Assembly: GCF_019218755.1 (NCBI RefSeq)
Contig: NZ_JAHUWZ010000001.1
Span: forward strand, 248,001-312,000
Direction of reading: 5' to 3'
Source: Acidovorax sp. sif1233
GTDB taxonomy: Bacteria > Pseudomonadota > Gammaproteobacteria > Burkholderiales > Burkholderiaceae_C
Length of the DNA: 64,000 nt
The position numbers and the translations under genes are program-made. Under the pieces are notes generated by a model, which did not search any database, had not been told where the DNA came from, and saw only the letters and a program-made list of their open reading frames with translations. Shown here in pieces: positions 55,101 through 63,202 of the stretch (positions are counted from its first letter, which is position 1; every line of letters starts with the position of its first letter).

Positions 55101-55916
55101 TCAACCCACGGTGATGATGGAGCGCGCGCCGCTGCGCCGTCCGATGATGTTCAGGAGATTGGACAGGGCGGCCTCGCGCTCGGGGGTGGCGCTGGCCTCG
55201 CCCGCAAACCGCAGGCGCTGGCCCACCCACTGGCCGGTGCCGCTGAGCTGCAGGTGGCCGTCGAGCGTGCTGAGCGTGAGCGCGGGCACCTCGCCGCCCG
55301 CCAGCAGCAGCCGGTAGCTGCCCATGGGCCGCAGGGTGGACAGGCGCGAGGACATGGCCCGCGCATCCATCTGGGCCTGGCCCTCCAGCACCATGCGGCC
55401 CGCGGTCCAGCTGAAGGCCAGGCCGCGCGTCTGCAGCGTGAGCTGGCCTTGGGGCTGCAAGGTGTTCCAGGGAGTCCCGAGCCCGGCCAGGATGGCGGCG
55501 GGCCACTGGCTTTGGCCATCGGCCAGGGTCAGCCGGGGGCCGGCCCAGCGGGCCTGTGCGTGCAGCTGCAGGGGCTCGGGCGTGCAGCAGCTCGCATGCA
55601 GCTGGGCGCGCAGGCCGGCGAGGCCGGGGCGCAACCGCCACTCCACCCGGCCGGGCAGGGCCGCGCGGTCCTGGCTCGCCGCGCCGCCGGTCAGCACCAG
55701 CTGGGCCGAGCCGGTCCAGACCGTGCCGCGCGCCTGCAGCAGTTGCACCTGGCCATTGGTGGCGCGGGCCAGGCCCCGCGCCAGCCAGTGCGCTGGCGCG
55801 AAGGCCAGCACGGCGGGCAGCACGCCGGCCACGGCGCCCGCCAGCGCCCAGCCCCAGGCGGAGCGCGGGGCACGGACGGGAGGCTTGCGGGTGCGGGTGC
55901 GGGTGCTGGTGGCCAC
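55101..55916 (-). CDS. gspN: Type II secretion protein GspN
   Basis: 271 aa, GTG start. One N-terminal membrane segment (AWGWALAGAVAGVLPAVLAFAPAHWLARGL) and a beta-rich periplasmic domain with ARGTVWTGSAQLVL and WRLRPGLAGL, typical GspN. Its role in the T2SS is accessory. 4 bp upstream of gspD; the basic N-terminus (STRTRTRKPPVRAPRS) is consistent with Nin topology. Confidence 0.9.
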   Translation of the reverse strand: MATSTRTRTRKPPVRAPRSAWGWALAGAVAGVLPAVLAFAPAHWLARGLARATNGQVQLLQARGTVWTGSAQLVLTGGAASQDRAALPGRVEWRLRPGLAGLRAQLHASCCTPEPLQLHAQARWAGPRLTLADGQSQWPAAILAGLGTPWNTLQPQGQLTLQTRGLAFSWTAGRMVLEGQAQMDARAMSSRLSTLRPMGSYRLLLAGGEVPALTLSTLDGHLQLSGTGQWVGQRLRFAGEASATPEREAALSNLLNIIGRRSGARSIITVG

Positions 55917-55966
55917 GTTGAGGGAATATCTGTCTGTCTGTCGGCTGGTCTGTCTGGCGGGCCGTG

Positions 55967-56515
55967 TCAGCGCTGGGCTGGCAGGGCGAGGACCAGCGTG
56001 CCGTCCCAGCGCGGCATGGCCGAGGCCGGAGCGCCCAGGACGGCGGGTGCCGCGGTGCCCGGGGGAGGGGCGGCCGGGGCGCTGCGGGCCAGCCGCGCCT
56101 CCACCGGCGTGGCCCGTGCGTTGCTGCGCGCCTGGGCCAGCCACTGGCCCAGGGCGTCGGCGGGCGCGCCCTTGAGCGTCACCGTGGCGCGGTCGCCCAC
56201 CACATTGAGCTGGGCGGTGTTGCCCAGGCGCTGGGTCAGGGCGGTGCGCAGCGCGCCCACCGCGTCGCCGGTGCTGGTGCGCGGGGCGGATTGCAGCTGC
56301 TGGGCCTCGGCCTGCAGGCCCTGCATGTGCTGAAGCTGCGTGTCGAGCGCGGCATGGCGGGCGGGCGCGGTCCGCAGCGTGGACAGGGCGGGGGCCACGG
56401 CCACCCACCACAGCAGGGCGAGGGCGATCAGGCCGCCCGCGGCCAGGACCAGTGTTTGTTCGCGGGGTGCCAGCGCCTGCCAGCGGTCCCGCAGCGCGGT
56501 GGTGTTGCGTGTCAT
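55967..56515 (-). CDS. gspM: Type II secretion protein GspM
   Basis: 182-aa inner-membrane assembly-platform protein: RDRWQALAPREQTLVLAAGGLIALALLWWVAVAPAL, then a coiled region and a ferredoxin-like periplasmic domain. It partners GspL, whose stop overlaps its start by 4 nt. Confidence 0.92.
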   Translation of the reverse strand: MTRNTTALRDRWQALAPREQTLVLAAGGLIALALLWWVAVAPALSTLRTAPARHAALDTQLQHMQGLQAEAQQLQSAPRTSTGDAVGALRTALTQRLGNTAQLNVVGDRATVTLKGAPADALGQWLAQARSNARATPVEARLARSAPAAPPPGTAAPAVLGAPASAMPRWDGTLVLALPAQR

Positions 56516-57810
56516 GGGGTGCCTTGCGCATGGGGCCGTGGGCCGCCTTCGGCGGCGCTCATCAGCAGGCTGCCGTCTTCCAGCCGCACCCGGTAGCCCG
56601 CGGCTTCCAGGCGGGCGCTGAGCGCGGGTTCCTCGTCGGGGGCCAGCGCCACGCCGCGCAGGCGCAGCTCGCCAGGGGTGTATTCGATGCCGGTGGGCTG
56701 TCGGCCGCTGGGCAGGGCCGTGCCCGCAGCGGCCAGCAGGGGCTCCAGGTCGCGCGCCGAGACGCTGCCGGCGGCCTGCCGCAGCTGCGCCAGCTCGCGC
56801 TCCATCTGCACGGGGGCATCCACCACCACCTGCACCTTGGGGAAGGTCTGGGTCAGCGTGGCGCGCACCGCGGCCTGCTTGGCCGCCAGCGCCTGGCGCT
56901 CCTGCCAGGCCCAGGCGTTGAGTCCCACCAGATGGGCCGCGGCAAGCAGCCCGGCACCCCAGCGCGCCGCGCGCCACTGGGGGGCGTACAGCAGTGCGCT
57001 GGCCACGCTGCCCGCCTTGCGCAGCGCGCGCGTGCGTCCCGTGCTGGCCAGGTCGAACTGGGCCAGGTCCCAGTCGCCGCGCGCGGCTTCCAGCGCCCGC
57101 TGGCTGGCCGTGTGCAGCGCCGCGCGCTGGCCCAGGGTGCGTTCCGCGAGGGCCGCCACGGCGGGCTCGGCGCGCACGACGGGAGCGTCGCCGTCCTCGC
57201 CGGAAGCCGCCTGGGCGGGCATGCCCGCGCGGGCCAGCGCCATGGCCATGTTCGACAGGGGCAGCACGGCCACGCCGTGGTCCGCGCCCTGGCCCGTCAG
57301 GACCACGCAGGCGTCCTCGGGCGTGCCCAGCACGCACAGTTCGGGGCGGCCGCTGGCGGTCGGGCCGGGGGCGAACTCGGGCACCACGCGCGCCACGCGG
57401 CGGCCCGCGGCCTCCAGCGCCTGCAGGTTCTCGCGCAGCCAGGCGCGGTCGCACACGGCCACCCACACGGGTTCGCCGGGGTGCGCCGCGGGCTGGATCG
57501 CGAAGTGCAGCTGGGAGGCATCGTCAAGCACGCGGTCTTCGAGCAGCCCCTCCAGAACGGACCGCAGGCGCGGTGTCTGCTGCCCGGCGCCCAGGGGCAG
57601 GCCGGGAGGCAGCTGCACCTTCTGCCACGACAGCGCCCGCGCGGGCACCACGGCCACGACCTCGCCGCCAGGGCGCGTGGGCTCGGGCAGCAGCGCCGCC
57701 GGGGCGCTGGCATGTCGGATGGCGGTGTGTCCGTCCGCCGTCAGCGTGTAGCTGTACTCGGTGGCGGGGCCCGGGCGGGCGGGCGGCAGGAAAAGGATGA
57801 GGGTGCTCAT
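56512..57810 (-). CDS. gspL: Type II secretion protein GspL
   Basis: 432 aa: actin-like cytoplasmic domain (about 1-255), one span (about 278-298, WGAGLLAAAHLVGLNAWAW), and a periplasmic ferredoxin-like domain. Links GspE to GspM. 83 bp after gspK. Confidence 0.93.
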   Translation of the reverse strand: MSTLILFLPPARPGPATEYSYTLTADGHTAIRHASAPAALLPEPTRPGGEVVAVVPARALSWQKVQLPPGLPLGAGQQTPRLRSVLEGLLEDRVLDDASQLHFAIQPAAHPGEPVWVAVCDRAWLRENLQALEAAGRRVARVVPEFAPGPTASGRPELCVLGTPEDACVVLTGQGADHGVAVLPLSNMAMALARAGMPAQAASGEDGDAPVVRAEPAVAALAERTLGQRAALHTASQRALEAARGDWDLAQFDLASTGRTRALRKAGSVASALLYAPQWRAARWGAGLLAAAHLVGLNAWAWQERQALAAKQAAVRATLTQTFPKVQVVVDAPVQMERELAQLRQAAGSVSARDLEPLLAAAGTALPSGRQPTGIEYTPGELRLRGVALAPDEEPALSARLEAAGYRVRLEDGSLLMSAAEGGPRPHAQGTP

Positions 57811-57893
57811 GGACGGGTTTTGCGGGCCATTTTAGGGGGAGGGCTTGACAGTGCAGGGCCCAACCCGCGGATGTGTTGCGGATGTGTTGCGTC

Positions 57894-58904
57894 TCAGCGC
57901 GGAGGCTGCGGCGCGGCCCCGGTGTTTTCGCGGTCAAAAGCGCCGCGTTCGCGCCACAGCGTGGTCACCTCGATACCCTGTTTGCGCACCAGCGATCGCT
58001 CGTCCACCATCGCATCGCCCAGGCGCAGGCGGCCCCGCACCTCGAAGTAGGAGGAGGCCACCGCATGGGCGCCTTCATTGATGTCGATGTTCGCGCCCAG
58101 CAGGTCGCGCACTTCGCTCAGGGTGCGGAAATGCCGTGCCTCGCGGACCTGCAGGATCTTCTGGGCGCTGGCCATGTCCAGGCCGTCGATGGCGGCCAGC
58201 AGCACGTCGATGTCGGCGGTGTTGATGTTGACCGGGGTGCGCACGGGCAGCAACGCCACGTGCGGGGTCAGGCGGGCCACGGTGGCGGGCGCCAGGCCCA
58301 GCCAGCCCAGCTGGGACACGGTGGGTGGCATCAGTGGCGCCGTACTGCTGTCGCTGCCCGTCGTGGCCTGTGCCTGCCGCAGGGCCTGCGCGAGCAGGCC
58401 GAGCTCCTGCTGCGGCAGCCCCAGGCGTTCGAACAGCCGCGTGAACTGCCGCATCGCCACGGCCTGCTCGGGCCCGGTGGCCGCCAGGTTCATGAGATTC
58501 ATGCGGCCTTGCATGTCCGAGATCTGCCCCGACAGGAAGGCCTCGGTGGTGTCGGTGCTGGCGTCGTCCACCTGGCTCACGTTCTTGTCCGCCGCGAGAA
58601 AGGTCGACAGCCGCGCCTCCTGCAGCGGCACGGCCCAGGGCTCGGCCAGGTGGTCGGCGCCGCCCGAGCGGCCATCCTCGCGCAGGATCAGGCGCGACCA
58701 GTCGAGCGCGCCGACCAGGATCCAGGTGGACTGCACGCGGCCGCGCTCGGCCGTCTCGACCTCCACCGCGCGCCACTGCTGCCACATGGCCGCGGCCGCG
58801 AAGGTGGCCACCAGCGTGACGGTGAGCATGGCCAGCAGCAAAGCGGCCCCCCGTGAGGCGCTGCGCGCCTTCCCTCTCTCTCGCTGCGCGGGAGGGAGAC
58901 GCAT
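57894..58904 (-). CDS. gspK: Type II secretion minor pseudopilin GspK
   Basis: 336-aa tip pseudopilin. Prepilin-type leader MRLPPAQRERGKARSASRG followed by AALLLAMLTVTLVATFAAAAMWQQW, then the large alpha domain with NLMNLAA and the helix-hairpin-helix-like VNINTADIDVLLAAIDGLDMASAQKIL. The residue after the cleavage Gly is Ala. The only usable start (58904) lies in a family B repeat, which therefore encodes the whole leader. Confidence 0.92.
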   Translation of the reverse strand: MRLPPAQRERGKARSASRGAALLLAMLTVTLVATFAAAAMWQQWRAVEVETAERGRVQSTWILVGALDWSRLILREDGRSGGADHLAEPWAVPLQEARLSTFLAADKNVSQVDDASTDTTEAFLSGQISDMQGRMNLMNLAATGPEQAVAMRQFTRLFERLGLPQQELGLLAQALRQAQATTGSDSSTAPLMPPTVSQLGWLGLAPATVARLTPHVALLPVRTPVNINTADIDVLLAAIDGLDMASAQKILQVREARHFRTLSEVRDLLGANIDINEGAHAVASSYFEVRGRLRLGDAMVDERSLVRKQGIEVTTLWRERGAFDRENTGAAPQPPR

Positions 58905-58976
58905 CCGGTGGCCCGGCAAAGCCGGTTCCACGGGGGCACTGGCGTTGGCCGTGCCAGCGTCATGGGTGCGTGGTGC
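58847..58976. repeat. GC-rich repeat, family B, overlapping the gspK start
   Basis: GTGAGGCGCTGCGCGCCTTC, CGCTGCGCGGGAGGGAGACG, CATCCGGTGGCCCGGCAAAG, CCGGTTCCACGGGGGCACTGG. On the minus strand an ATGACGCTGGC start-like sequence sits at its far end. Confidence 0.7.
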
Positions 58977-58984
58977 GCGGCGCC

Positions 58985-59785
58985 TCACGATCTGCCTCCG
59001 CCCAGCACCGGGTTCACCCAGTCGCGCGTGAGGCGCCCGACCAGGGCCTGGCCTGGCGGCAGGGTGATCTGCAGGCGCACGCCGTCGGGGATGGCCGCCG
59101 CGCCGCTCGCGCTGGCGCCGCTGCTGGAGAGCGGGTTGGACCAGGCGCCGCCCCGGTAGTAGAAGATCTGCCAGTCCGCCAGCGGCAGCAGCGTCATCTC
59201 GTGGCGCCGCTCGGCCTCGCCCGGCGTGCGCGCCCATTGCGCCGCCAGCTGCCAGGCCTCCTGCCATTGGGCGCGCGTGCGCACCGGGGGAGACTGCCAG
59301 CGCATCCACTGGCCCTCGCCCTGGGCGCCCCGGCGTGTCCAGGCCACCACCAGGGCGCCTTCGTCGGGCACGGCGCTGCTGCGCCGCGTCAGGCGCAGCA
59401 CCTGGCCGTCCCAGTCGAGCGGCGTGGTGTTGGCGATCGGCGTGAGCGCATCCAGGTCCGTGCCCCATTGGCCCAGCGCCGCCTGCAGCACCAGCATTTC
59501 ATCCGCCCGCTGGCGCGTGATCTCCTGCGCCCGCACCATGCCATCGAGCCCGCGCCAGCTCAGGATGGCCAGCAGGCTCATCACCGCAATCGCCAGCAGC
59601 AGTTCGACCAAGGTGAAGCCACCGTGAGTGCGACGTGACGGATTCCTTCTGACATGCGGCCGCGCATCGCCGGAGGCCGTGGAACCTGGCGCGCCCCAAC
59701 GCCAGTGCCACCGTGGAACTGGCTTTGCCAGGCCACGGGTGGCGTCCCCCTGGGGGGAAGGCGCGAAGCGACTCAGGGGGGGCAT
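58985..59785 (-). CDS. gspJ: Type II secretion minor pseudopilin GspJ
   Basis: 266 aa. Prepilin signature THGG-FTLVELLLAIAVMSLLAILSW preceded by an unusually long 56-residue leader. No ATG, GTG or TTG lies between the ATG at 59785 and the prepilin site, so the leader, encoded by a family B repeat, appears to be translated (GGAAGG lies about 10 nt upstream). The remainder fits GspJ (VLRLTRRSSAVPDEGALVVAWTRR). It starts 4 bp after the gspI stop. Confidence 0.88.
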   Translation of the reverse strand: MPPLSRFAPSPQGDATRGLAKPVPRWHWRWGAPGSTASGDARPHVRRNPSRRTHGGFTLVELLLAIAVMSLLAILSWRGLDGMVRAQEITRQRADEMLVLQAALGQWGTDLDALTPIANTTPLDWDGQVLRLTRRSSAVPDEGALVVAWTRRGAQGEGQWMRWQSPPVRTRAQWQEAWQLAAQWARTPGEAERRHEMTLLPLADWQIFYYRGGAWSNPLSSSGASASGAAAIPDGVRLQITLPPGQALVGRLTRDWVNPVLGGGRS

Positions 59786-59786
59786 C
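59690..59786. repeat. GC-rich repeat, family B, overlapping the gspJ start
   Basis: CGCCAGTGCCACCGTGGAAC, TGGCTTTGCCAGGCCACGGG, TGGCGTCCCCCTGGGGGGAA, GGCGCGAAGCGACTCAGGGG. It provides the gspJ ATG and most of its long leader. Confidence 0.7.
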
Positions 59787-59789
59787 TGG

Positions 59790-60176
59790 TCAATACCTTC
59801 CAATGATGGTCGAGATGCGCAGGATGGAGTTGTCGCCATCCAGCACCTGCGCGTCCACGCGGCGAAAGCTCGGGTTGGGCGTGGGGCGCACGCTCACGGC
59901 GACGGTGAGCGTGCGCCCCGCCTGTTCGCAGGCGAGCGTGCTGTCGCCCACGCTGGGCATCTGGCGCGACAGGCGGGTGTACACGAGCTCGTTCTCGGCG
60001 CACAGCTGGGCCAGCACGATGTCCGACTGGCGCAGCGCGTTGCGGGTGAGCGCGGTGGTGGCCTGCAGGCCCGCCATGAGGGCGATGGCGACGATGCCCA
60101 GCGCCACCAGCACTTCCACCAGCGTGAAGCCGCGCTGCGGCGCGCTGCGTCGATCCGGGCGCGGGCGGCTGCTCAC
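59790..60176 (-). CDS. gspI: Type II secretion minor pseudopilin GspI
   Basis: 128 aa, GTG start inside the gspH stop (GTGA overlap). Leader SSRPRPDRRSAPQRG then FTLVEVLVALGIVAIALMAGLQATTAL, followed by the NxxRxSDxVLAQLCAENEL-type region and the GspI domain. The Glu at +5 is present. Confidence 0.93.
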   Translation of the reverse strand: MSSRPRPDRRSAPQRGFTLVEVLVALGIVAIALMAGLQATTALTRNALRQSDIVLAQLCAENELVYTRLSRQMPSVGDSTLACEQAGRTLTVAVSVRPTPNPSFRRVDAQVLDGDNSILRISTIIGRY

Positions 60177-60691
60177 TGGACCGGCTCGACGGTGAAGGGG
60201 CGCACGCCATCGGTGGCGACGCGCAGCGCGCGTTCGGGATGGGCGTGGTGGGTGATCAGCACCTGCTGCGGGCCGATGAGCGGCTCCGGTCCCAGCACCA
60301 GCATGGTGGGGGCGCGCGCCGTGGTGCCCGCATCCAGCCACTGGCTGGGCAGCGCCTGCAGCGCGCTGGGCGGCAGCCCTTCGAAGCGGAACCCGCGTGC
60401 CTCGGTGCGCCAGCGCACGGGCATGCCGCCGGCGCGCGACTGCGCGCGCGCGGATTCCAGCAATGCCGCCAGCCGGGCCGCCTCGCGCTCGATCAGCGTC
60501 TGCCCGCTGTCGCGCATCGCCACGCCCACGCCCGCCGTGGCGAGCGCGATGATGCTGATGACCACCAGCAGCTCCAGCAGCGTGAAGCCCCCCTGGGCCG
60601 CTGCGCGGCGTCCCCGCAGAGGGGCCGGGCCACCGGTGGCCCGGCCAGGCCGGTTCCACGGCATCCCCGGCCTGGGGCGCGCCAGTGTCAT
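60173..60691 (-). CDS. gspH: Type II secretion minor pseudopilin GspH
   Basis: 172 aa from the ATG at 60691 (or 163 aa from 60664). Leader MTLARPRPGMPWNRPGRATGGPAPLRGRRAAAQGG then FTLLELLVVISIIALATAGVGVAM, with Glu at +5. The leader is entirely encoded by a family B repeat. The body (REAARLAALLESARAQSRAGGMPVRWRTEARGFRF) is GspH. The exact start is uncertain because neither ATG has a good Shine-Dalgarno. Confidence 0.88.
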   Translation of the reverse strand: MTLARPRPGMPWNRPGRATGGPAPLRGRRAAAQGGFTLLELLVVISIIALATAGVGVAMRDSGQTLIEREAARLAALLESARAQSRAGGMPVRWRTEARGFRFEGLPPSALQALPSQWLDAGTTARAPTMLVLGPEPLIGPQQVLITHHAHPERALRVATDGVRPFTVEPVQ

Positions 60692-60696
60692 GGGGC
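60593..60696. repeat. GC-rich repeat, family B, overlapping the gspH start
   Basis: GCCGCTGCGCGGCGTCCCCG, GCCACCGGTGGCCCGGCCAG, GCCGGTTCCACGGCATCCCC, GGGGCGCGCCAGTGTCATGG. It provides both candidate gspH start codons. Confidence 0.7.
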
Positions 60697-60722
60697 GGGG
60701 GTGCACGGCGAAGGGCCGGCCC

Positions 60723-61175
60723 TCATTGCCAACTGCCAATATCGGCATCCTTGCCTTCGCCGCCGGACTGGCCATCGGCGCCGAACGACATCACGTCGAT
60801 CTCGCCCTTGATGCCGGGGTTCAGGTACTGGTACGGGCGGCCCCAGGGGTCGTTGGGCAGTTTTTCGAGGTACAGCTTCCAGTTGTTGGGCACCGGGCCC
60901 GAGGTGGGCTTGACGATCAGCGACGGCAGGCCCTGCTCGGCCGTGGGGTAGCGCTGGTTGTCCAGGCGGTACAGCTTGAGCGCCTGCATGATGTTGGTGA
61001 TGTCGGTGCGGGCTGCCGTCACGCGGGCGTCGTCGGCACGCTCGAGCACATTGGGCACGATGAGGGCGGCCAGCACGCCGATGATGACGAGCACCACCAT
61101 CAGCTCGATGAGGGTGAAGCCCCGGGAGAGGCTGCGGCGGGCGGAGCGCAAGAGGAAGGGGAGGGAAGTGTTCAC
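60723..61175 (-). CDS. gspG: Type II secretion major pseudopilin GspG
   Basis: 150 aa from the GTG at 61175: leader NTSLPFLLRSARRSLSRG then FTLIELMVVLVIIGVLAALIVPNVLERADDARVTAARTDI. The body has the GspG calcium-site region (LPNDPWGRPYQYLNPG ... FGADGQSGGEGKDADIG). An ATG at 61214 would give a 32-residue leader and sit only 9 bp from the divergent gspC start. The GTG gives the usual leader length and I prefer it. Confidence 0.93.
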   Translation of the reverse strand: MNTSLPFLLRSARRSLSRGFTLIELMVVLVIIGVLAALIVPNVLERADDARVTAARTDITNIMQALKLYRLDNQRYPTAEQGLPSLIVKPTSGPVPNNWKLYLEKLPNDPWGRPYQYLNPGIKGEIDVMSFGADGQSGGEGKDADIGSWQ

Positions 61176-61223
61176 TGCTGGCGGTCTCTCGGATGGTCGG
61201 ATCGCGTGAATCATAATCCCCGC

Positions 61224-61679
61224 ATGGTGACCAATTCACACAGCAAATGGGGCGTGCGCCTGGGGACCCTGGCGCTCTGGGCCGCGGCGGGCGCCAGCGT
61301 GGTCTTCTGGGGCCTGCGCCTGTCGGCGCCGGCGGGCGGCATCGCCGCGCCCGCGGTGTTGCCAGCGCCGGTGGCGCCCGACGCGCAGGCGCTGGCCCGC
61401 CTCCTCGGGGCGGTGGCGTCCCCGGCGGGCGCTGCGCCCGCGCCCGCTGCGCCCACGCTGGCCAGCCGGTTCGCGCTGATCGGGGTGCTCTCGGGGCGCA
61501 GCAGCGGCGGCGGTGCCGCGCTGATCGCGGTGGATGGCAAGCCGGCCAGGCCCTTCCGCGTGGGCGCGGCGGTGGACGAGGGGCTGGTGCTGCAGGCGCT
61601 GGGCCCGCGCCAGGCGCAACTGGGCGCCGAGGTGGGAGGCGCCGCCACGCTCACGCTGGACATGCCCCTGAAGCGCTGA
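61224..61679 (+). CDS. gspC: Type II secretion protein GspC (short form)
   Basis: 151 aa: one N-terminal span (GVRLGTLALWAAAGASVVFWGLRL), a Pro/Ala linker, and an HR domain (ASRFALIGVLSGRSSGGGAALIAVDGKPARPFRVGAAVDEGLVLQALGPRQAQLG) that contacts GspD. The PDZ domain of longer GspC proteins is missing. It is divergent from gspG and shares a very short promoter region. Confidence 0.88.
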   Translation: MVTNSHSKWGVRLGTLALWAAAGASVVFWGLRLSAPAGGIAAPAVLPAPVAPDAQALARLLGAVASPAGAAPAPAAPTLASRFALIGVLSGRSSGGGAALIAVDGKPARPFRVGAAVDEGLVLQALGPRQAQLGAEVGGAATLTLDMPLKR

Positions 61680-61722
61680 CCCGGCGCGTGGCGGGCGCAG
61701 TCGCCCGCCAGGGCCTCCGCTC

Positions 61723-62313
61723 TCAGATGCCCCGGTGGGCGATGTCCCACTCGCCCCAGCCCGGCGCGGCAAGGGGCCATTCTTCGGAGCGCGGCAGCTC
61801 GCCCCCACGTGCCTGCAGCCAGGCCACGCAGCGGATCACGCCGGCATGGGTGATCCAGGCCACATCCCGTGCGGTTTCTTCTGCGGGCGGGAGGGAATGC
61901 AGCGCGGCTGCCACGCGCTCCAGCATGGCCGCCAGGCTTTCACCATTCCCGGGGCGGTAGCTGGCGAACGCGGCCGTCCAGGCGTCGATGTCGGAGCGGG
62001 CGATGGCATCCCAGGCCAGCCCTTCCCAGCTGCCAAAGTCCATTTCGCGCAGGCGGGCGTCGGGTTTGGGTATCAAATCAGGCCGCAGCGCTTGCAATTC
62101 CATCGCAAGCTGCTCACATCTTTGTAGCGTGGAGTGGAACACCTGGATCCCGGGTGGCAGGGTGGTGGCCAGGCGTTCCGCGGCGGCGCGGGTGGCGGCG
62201 GGGTCGGCGGGGACGTCCAGCGCGCCGTAGCAGATGCCGGGCGCCACCCGCGGCTGGGCATGGCGCACCAGCCAGAGGCGGGCGCCGCGCTGCGGTCGGG
62301 CCACGGGCTTCAC
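61723..62313 (-). CDS. cobC: Histidine phosphatase family, alpha-ribazole phosphatase type
   Basis: 196 aa. LVRHAQP (catalytic His), FHSTLQRCEQLA, REMDFGSWEGLAWDAI, GESLAAMLERV and WITHAGVIRCVAW are the histidine phosphatase/CobC motifs. It removes phosphate from alpha-ribazole-5'-phosphate in cobamide assembly. GTG start overlaps the cobS stop (GTGA). A family A repeat encodes about 62-82. Confidence 0.88.
   Translation of the reverse strand: MKPVARPQRGARLWLVRHAQPRVAPGICYGALDVPADPAATRAAAERLATTLPPGIQVFHSTLQRCEQLAMELQALRPDLIPKPDARLREMDFGSWEGLAWDAIARSDIDAWTAAFASYRPGNGESLAAMLERVAAALHSLPPAEETARDVAWITHAGVIRCVAWLQARGGELPRSEEWPLAAPGWGEWDIAHRGI
62068..62130. repeat. AT-rich dispersed repeat, family A, inside cobC
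   Basis: TATCAAATCAGGCCGCAGCG, CTTGCAATTCCATCGCAAGC, ATCTTTGTAGCG. It encodes TLQRCEQLAMELQALRPDLIP on the minus strand. Confidence 0.55.
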
Positions 62314-63116
62314 ATCCAGCGCAGGGCCAGCGCCGCGCCCAGGTAGAAGCCGATTTCGCTGACCTGCTGCGTGGCGCCCAGGCAATCCCCCGTGAACCCC
62401 CGCAGCCGGCGCGCAAACCAGCGGGCCATCCAGGCGGCGGCGAGGGCGCTCAGCACAATGGCTGCTACTAAATATGTAGCTGATTGCGCTTTCCAGACAA
62501 GCGCCAGCGGCACAAAACACCATGAAAATGCCGTCGCCAGCGCAGTGCCCGAGATCTGGTCGGCCAGCGGCTTGCTTTTGGAGCGGGCGGTGTCCCCCAC
62601 ATGCGGCAGGCTGCGCACGATGAGCAGGGGCCAGAAACGCGACACCACATGGGCCCCCGCCAGCGCGGCCACGGCGGCCAGCAGGCTGTGGGAGCCCAGC
62701 AGCGCCAGCACGCTGAGCTTGGCCAGCAGCGCCAGCACCAGGGCCATGGCACCGAACGCGCCGATGCGCGAGTCCTTCATGATGTCCAGCGCCCGCTCGC
62801 GGTCGGCACTGCCGCCCAGGCCGTCGGCCACATCGGCCAGGCCGTCCTCGTGGAAGCCGCCGGTCATCAGCACCGTGGCGATGGTGCAGAACACGGCGGC
62901 CACGGCCGGTGCCAGCGGATTGGGCGCCAGCGCCCAGTGAAGCGCGGCATAGACGCCCGCCGCGAGCAGCGCCGCCAACCAGCCAATGCCCGGAAAGTGC
63001 GCCGCGCTGGCGCGCAGCATGGCGGGGCTGTAGCCCACCCACTGCGCCAGCCGCCCGGTCACCGGGATGCGCGTGAAGAACTGCACGGCCAGCAGGTAGT
63101 GGCGCAGGGCTTGCAT
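62310..63116 (-). CDS. cobS: Adenosylcobinamide-GDP ribazoletransferase CobS
   Basis: Last step of the cobamide nucleotide loop, in the inner membrane. 268 aa with several spans. Family motifs: AVQFFTRIPV, TGGFHEDGLADVADGLGG (Mg2+-binding acidic cluster), KDSRIGAFGAMAL, and RRLRGFTGDCLGATQQVSEI. A family A repeat encodes about 201-219 (VWKAQSATYLVAAIV). It is followed by cobC with a 4-nt overlap. Confidence 0.95.
   Translation of the reverse strand: MQALRHYLLAVQFFTRIPVTGRLAQWVGYSPAMLRASAAHFPGIGWLAALLAAGVYAALHWALAPNPLAPAVAAVFCTIATVLMTGGFHEDGLADVADGLGGSADRERALDIMKDSRIGAFGAMALVLALLAKLSVLALLGSHSLLAAVAALAGAHVVSRFWPLLIVRSLPHVGDTARSKSKPLADQISGTALATAFSWCFVPLALVWKAQSATYLVAAIVLSALAAAWMARWFARRLRGFTGDCLGATQQVSEIGFYLGAALALRWM
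62459..62517. repeat. AT-rich dispersed repeat, family A, inside cobS
   Basis: GCTACTAAATATGTAGCTGA, then TTGCGCTTTCCAGACAAGCG. It lies in a periplasmic/span boundary of CobS and encodes SATYLVAAI with its neighbours. Confidence 0.6.
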
Positions 63117-63135
63117 GGACGGGCGGAGGAGGCTA

Positions 63136-63186
63136 TGTCAGATTTGATAGCTGCCAGCGCTGGTTGGATAAGCGCTGGAGGCCGGT
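63136..63186. repeat. AT-rich dispersed repeat, family A (full intergenic copy)
   Basis: GATTTGATAGCTGCCAGCGC, then TGGTTGGATAAGCGCTGGAG, then GCC. Both arms are intact and form a strong hairpin between ilvA and cobS. It is the best intergenic reference copy. Confidence 0.75.
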
Positions 63187-63202
63187 TCGACCCATATCCT
63201 GG

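Noticed and set aside
61176..61214. gspG starting at the ATG at 61214
   Set aside because: It would give a 32-residue leader and leave 9 bp to the divergent gspC start. The GTG at 61175 gives the usual leader.
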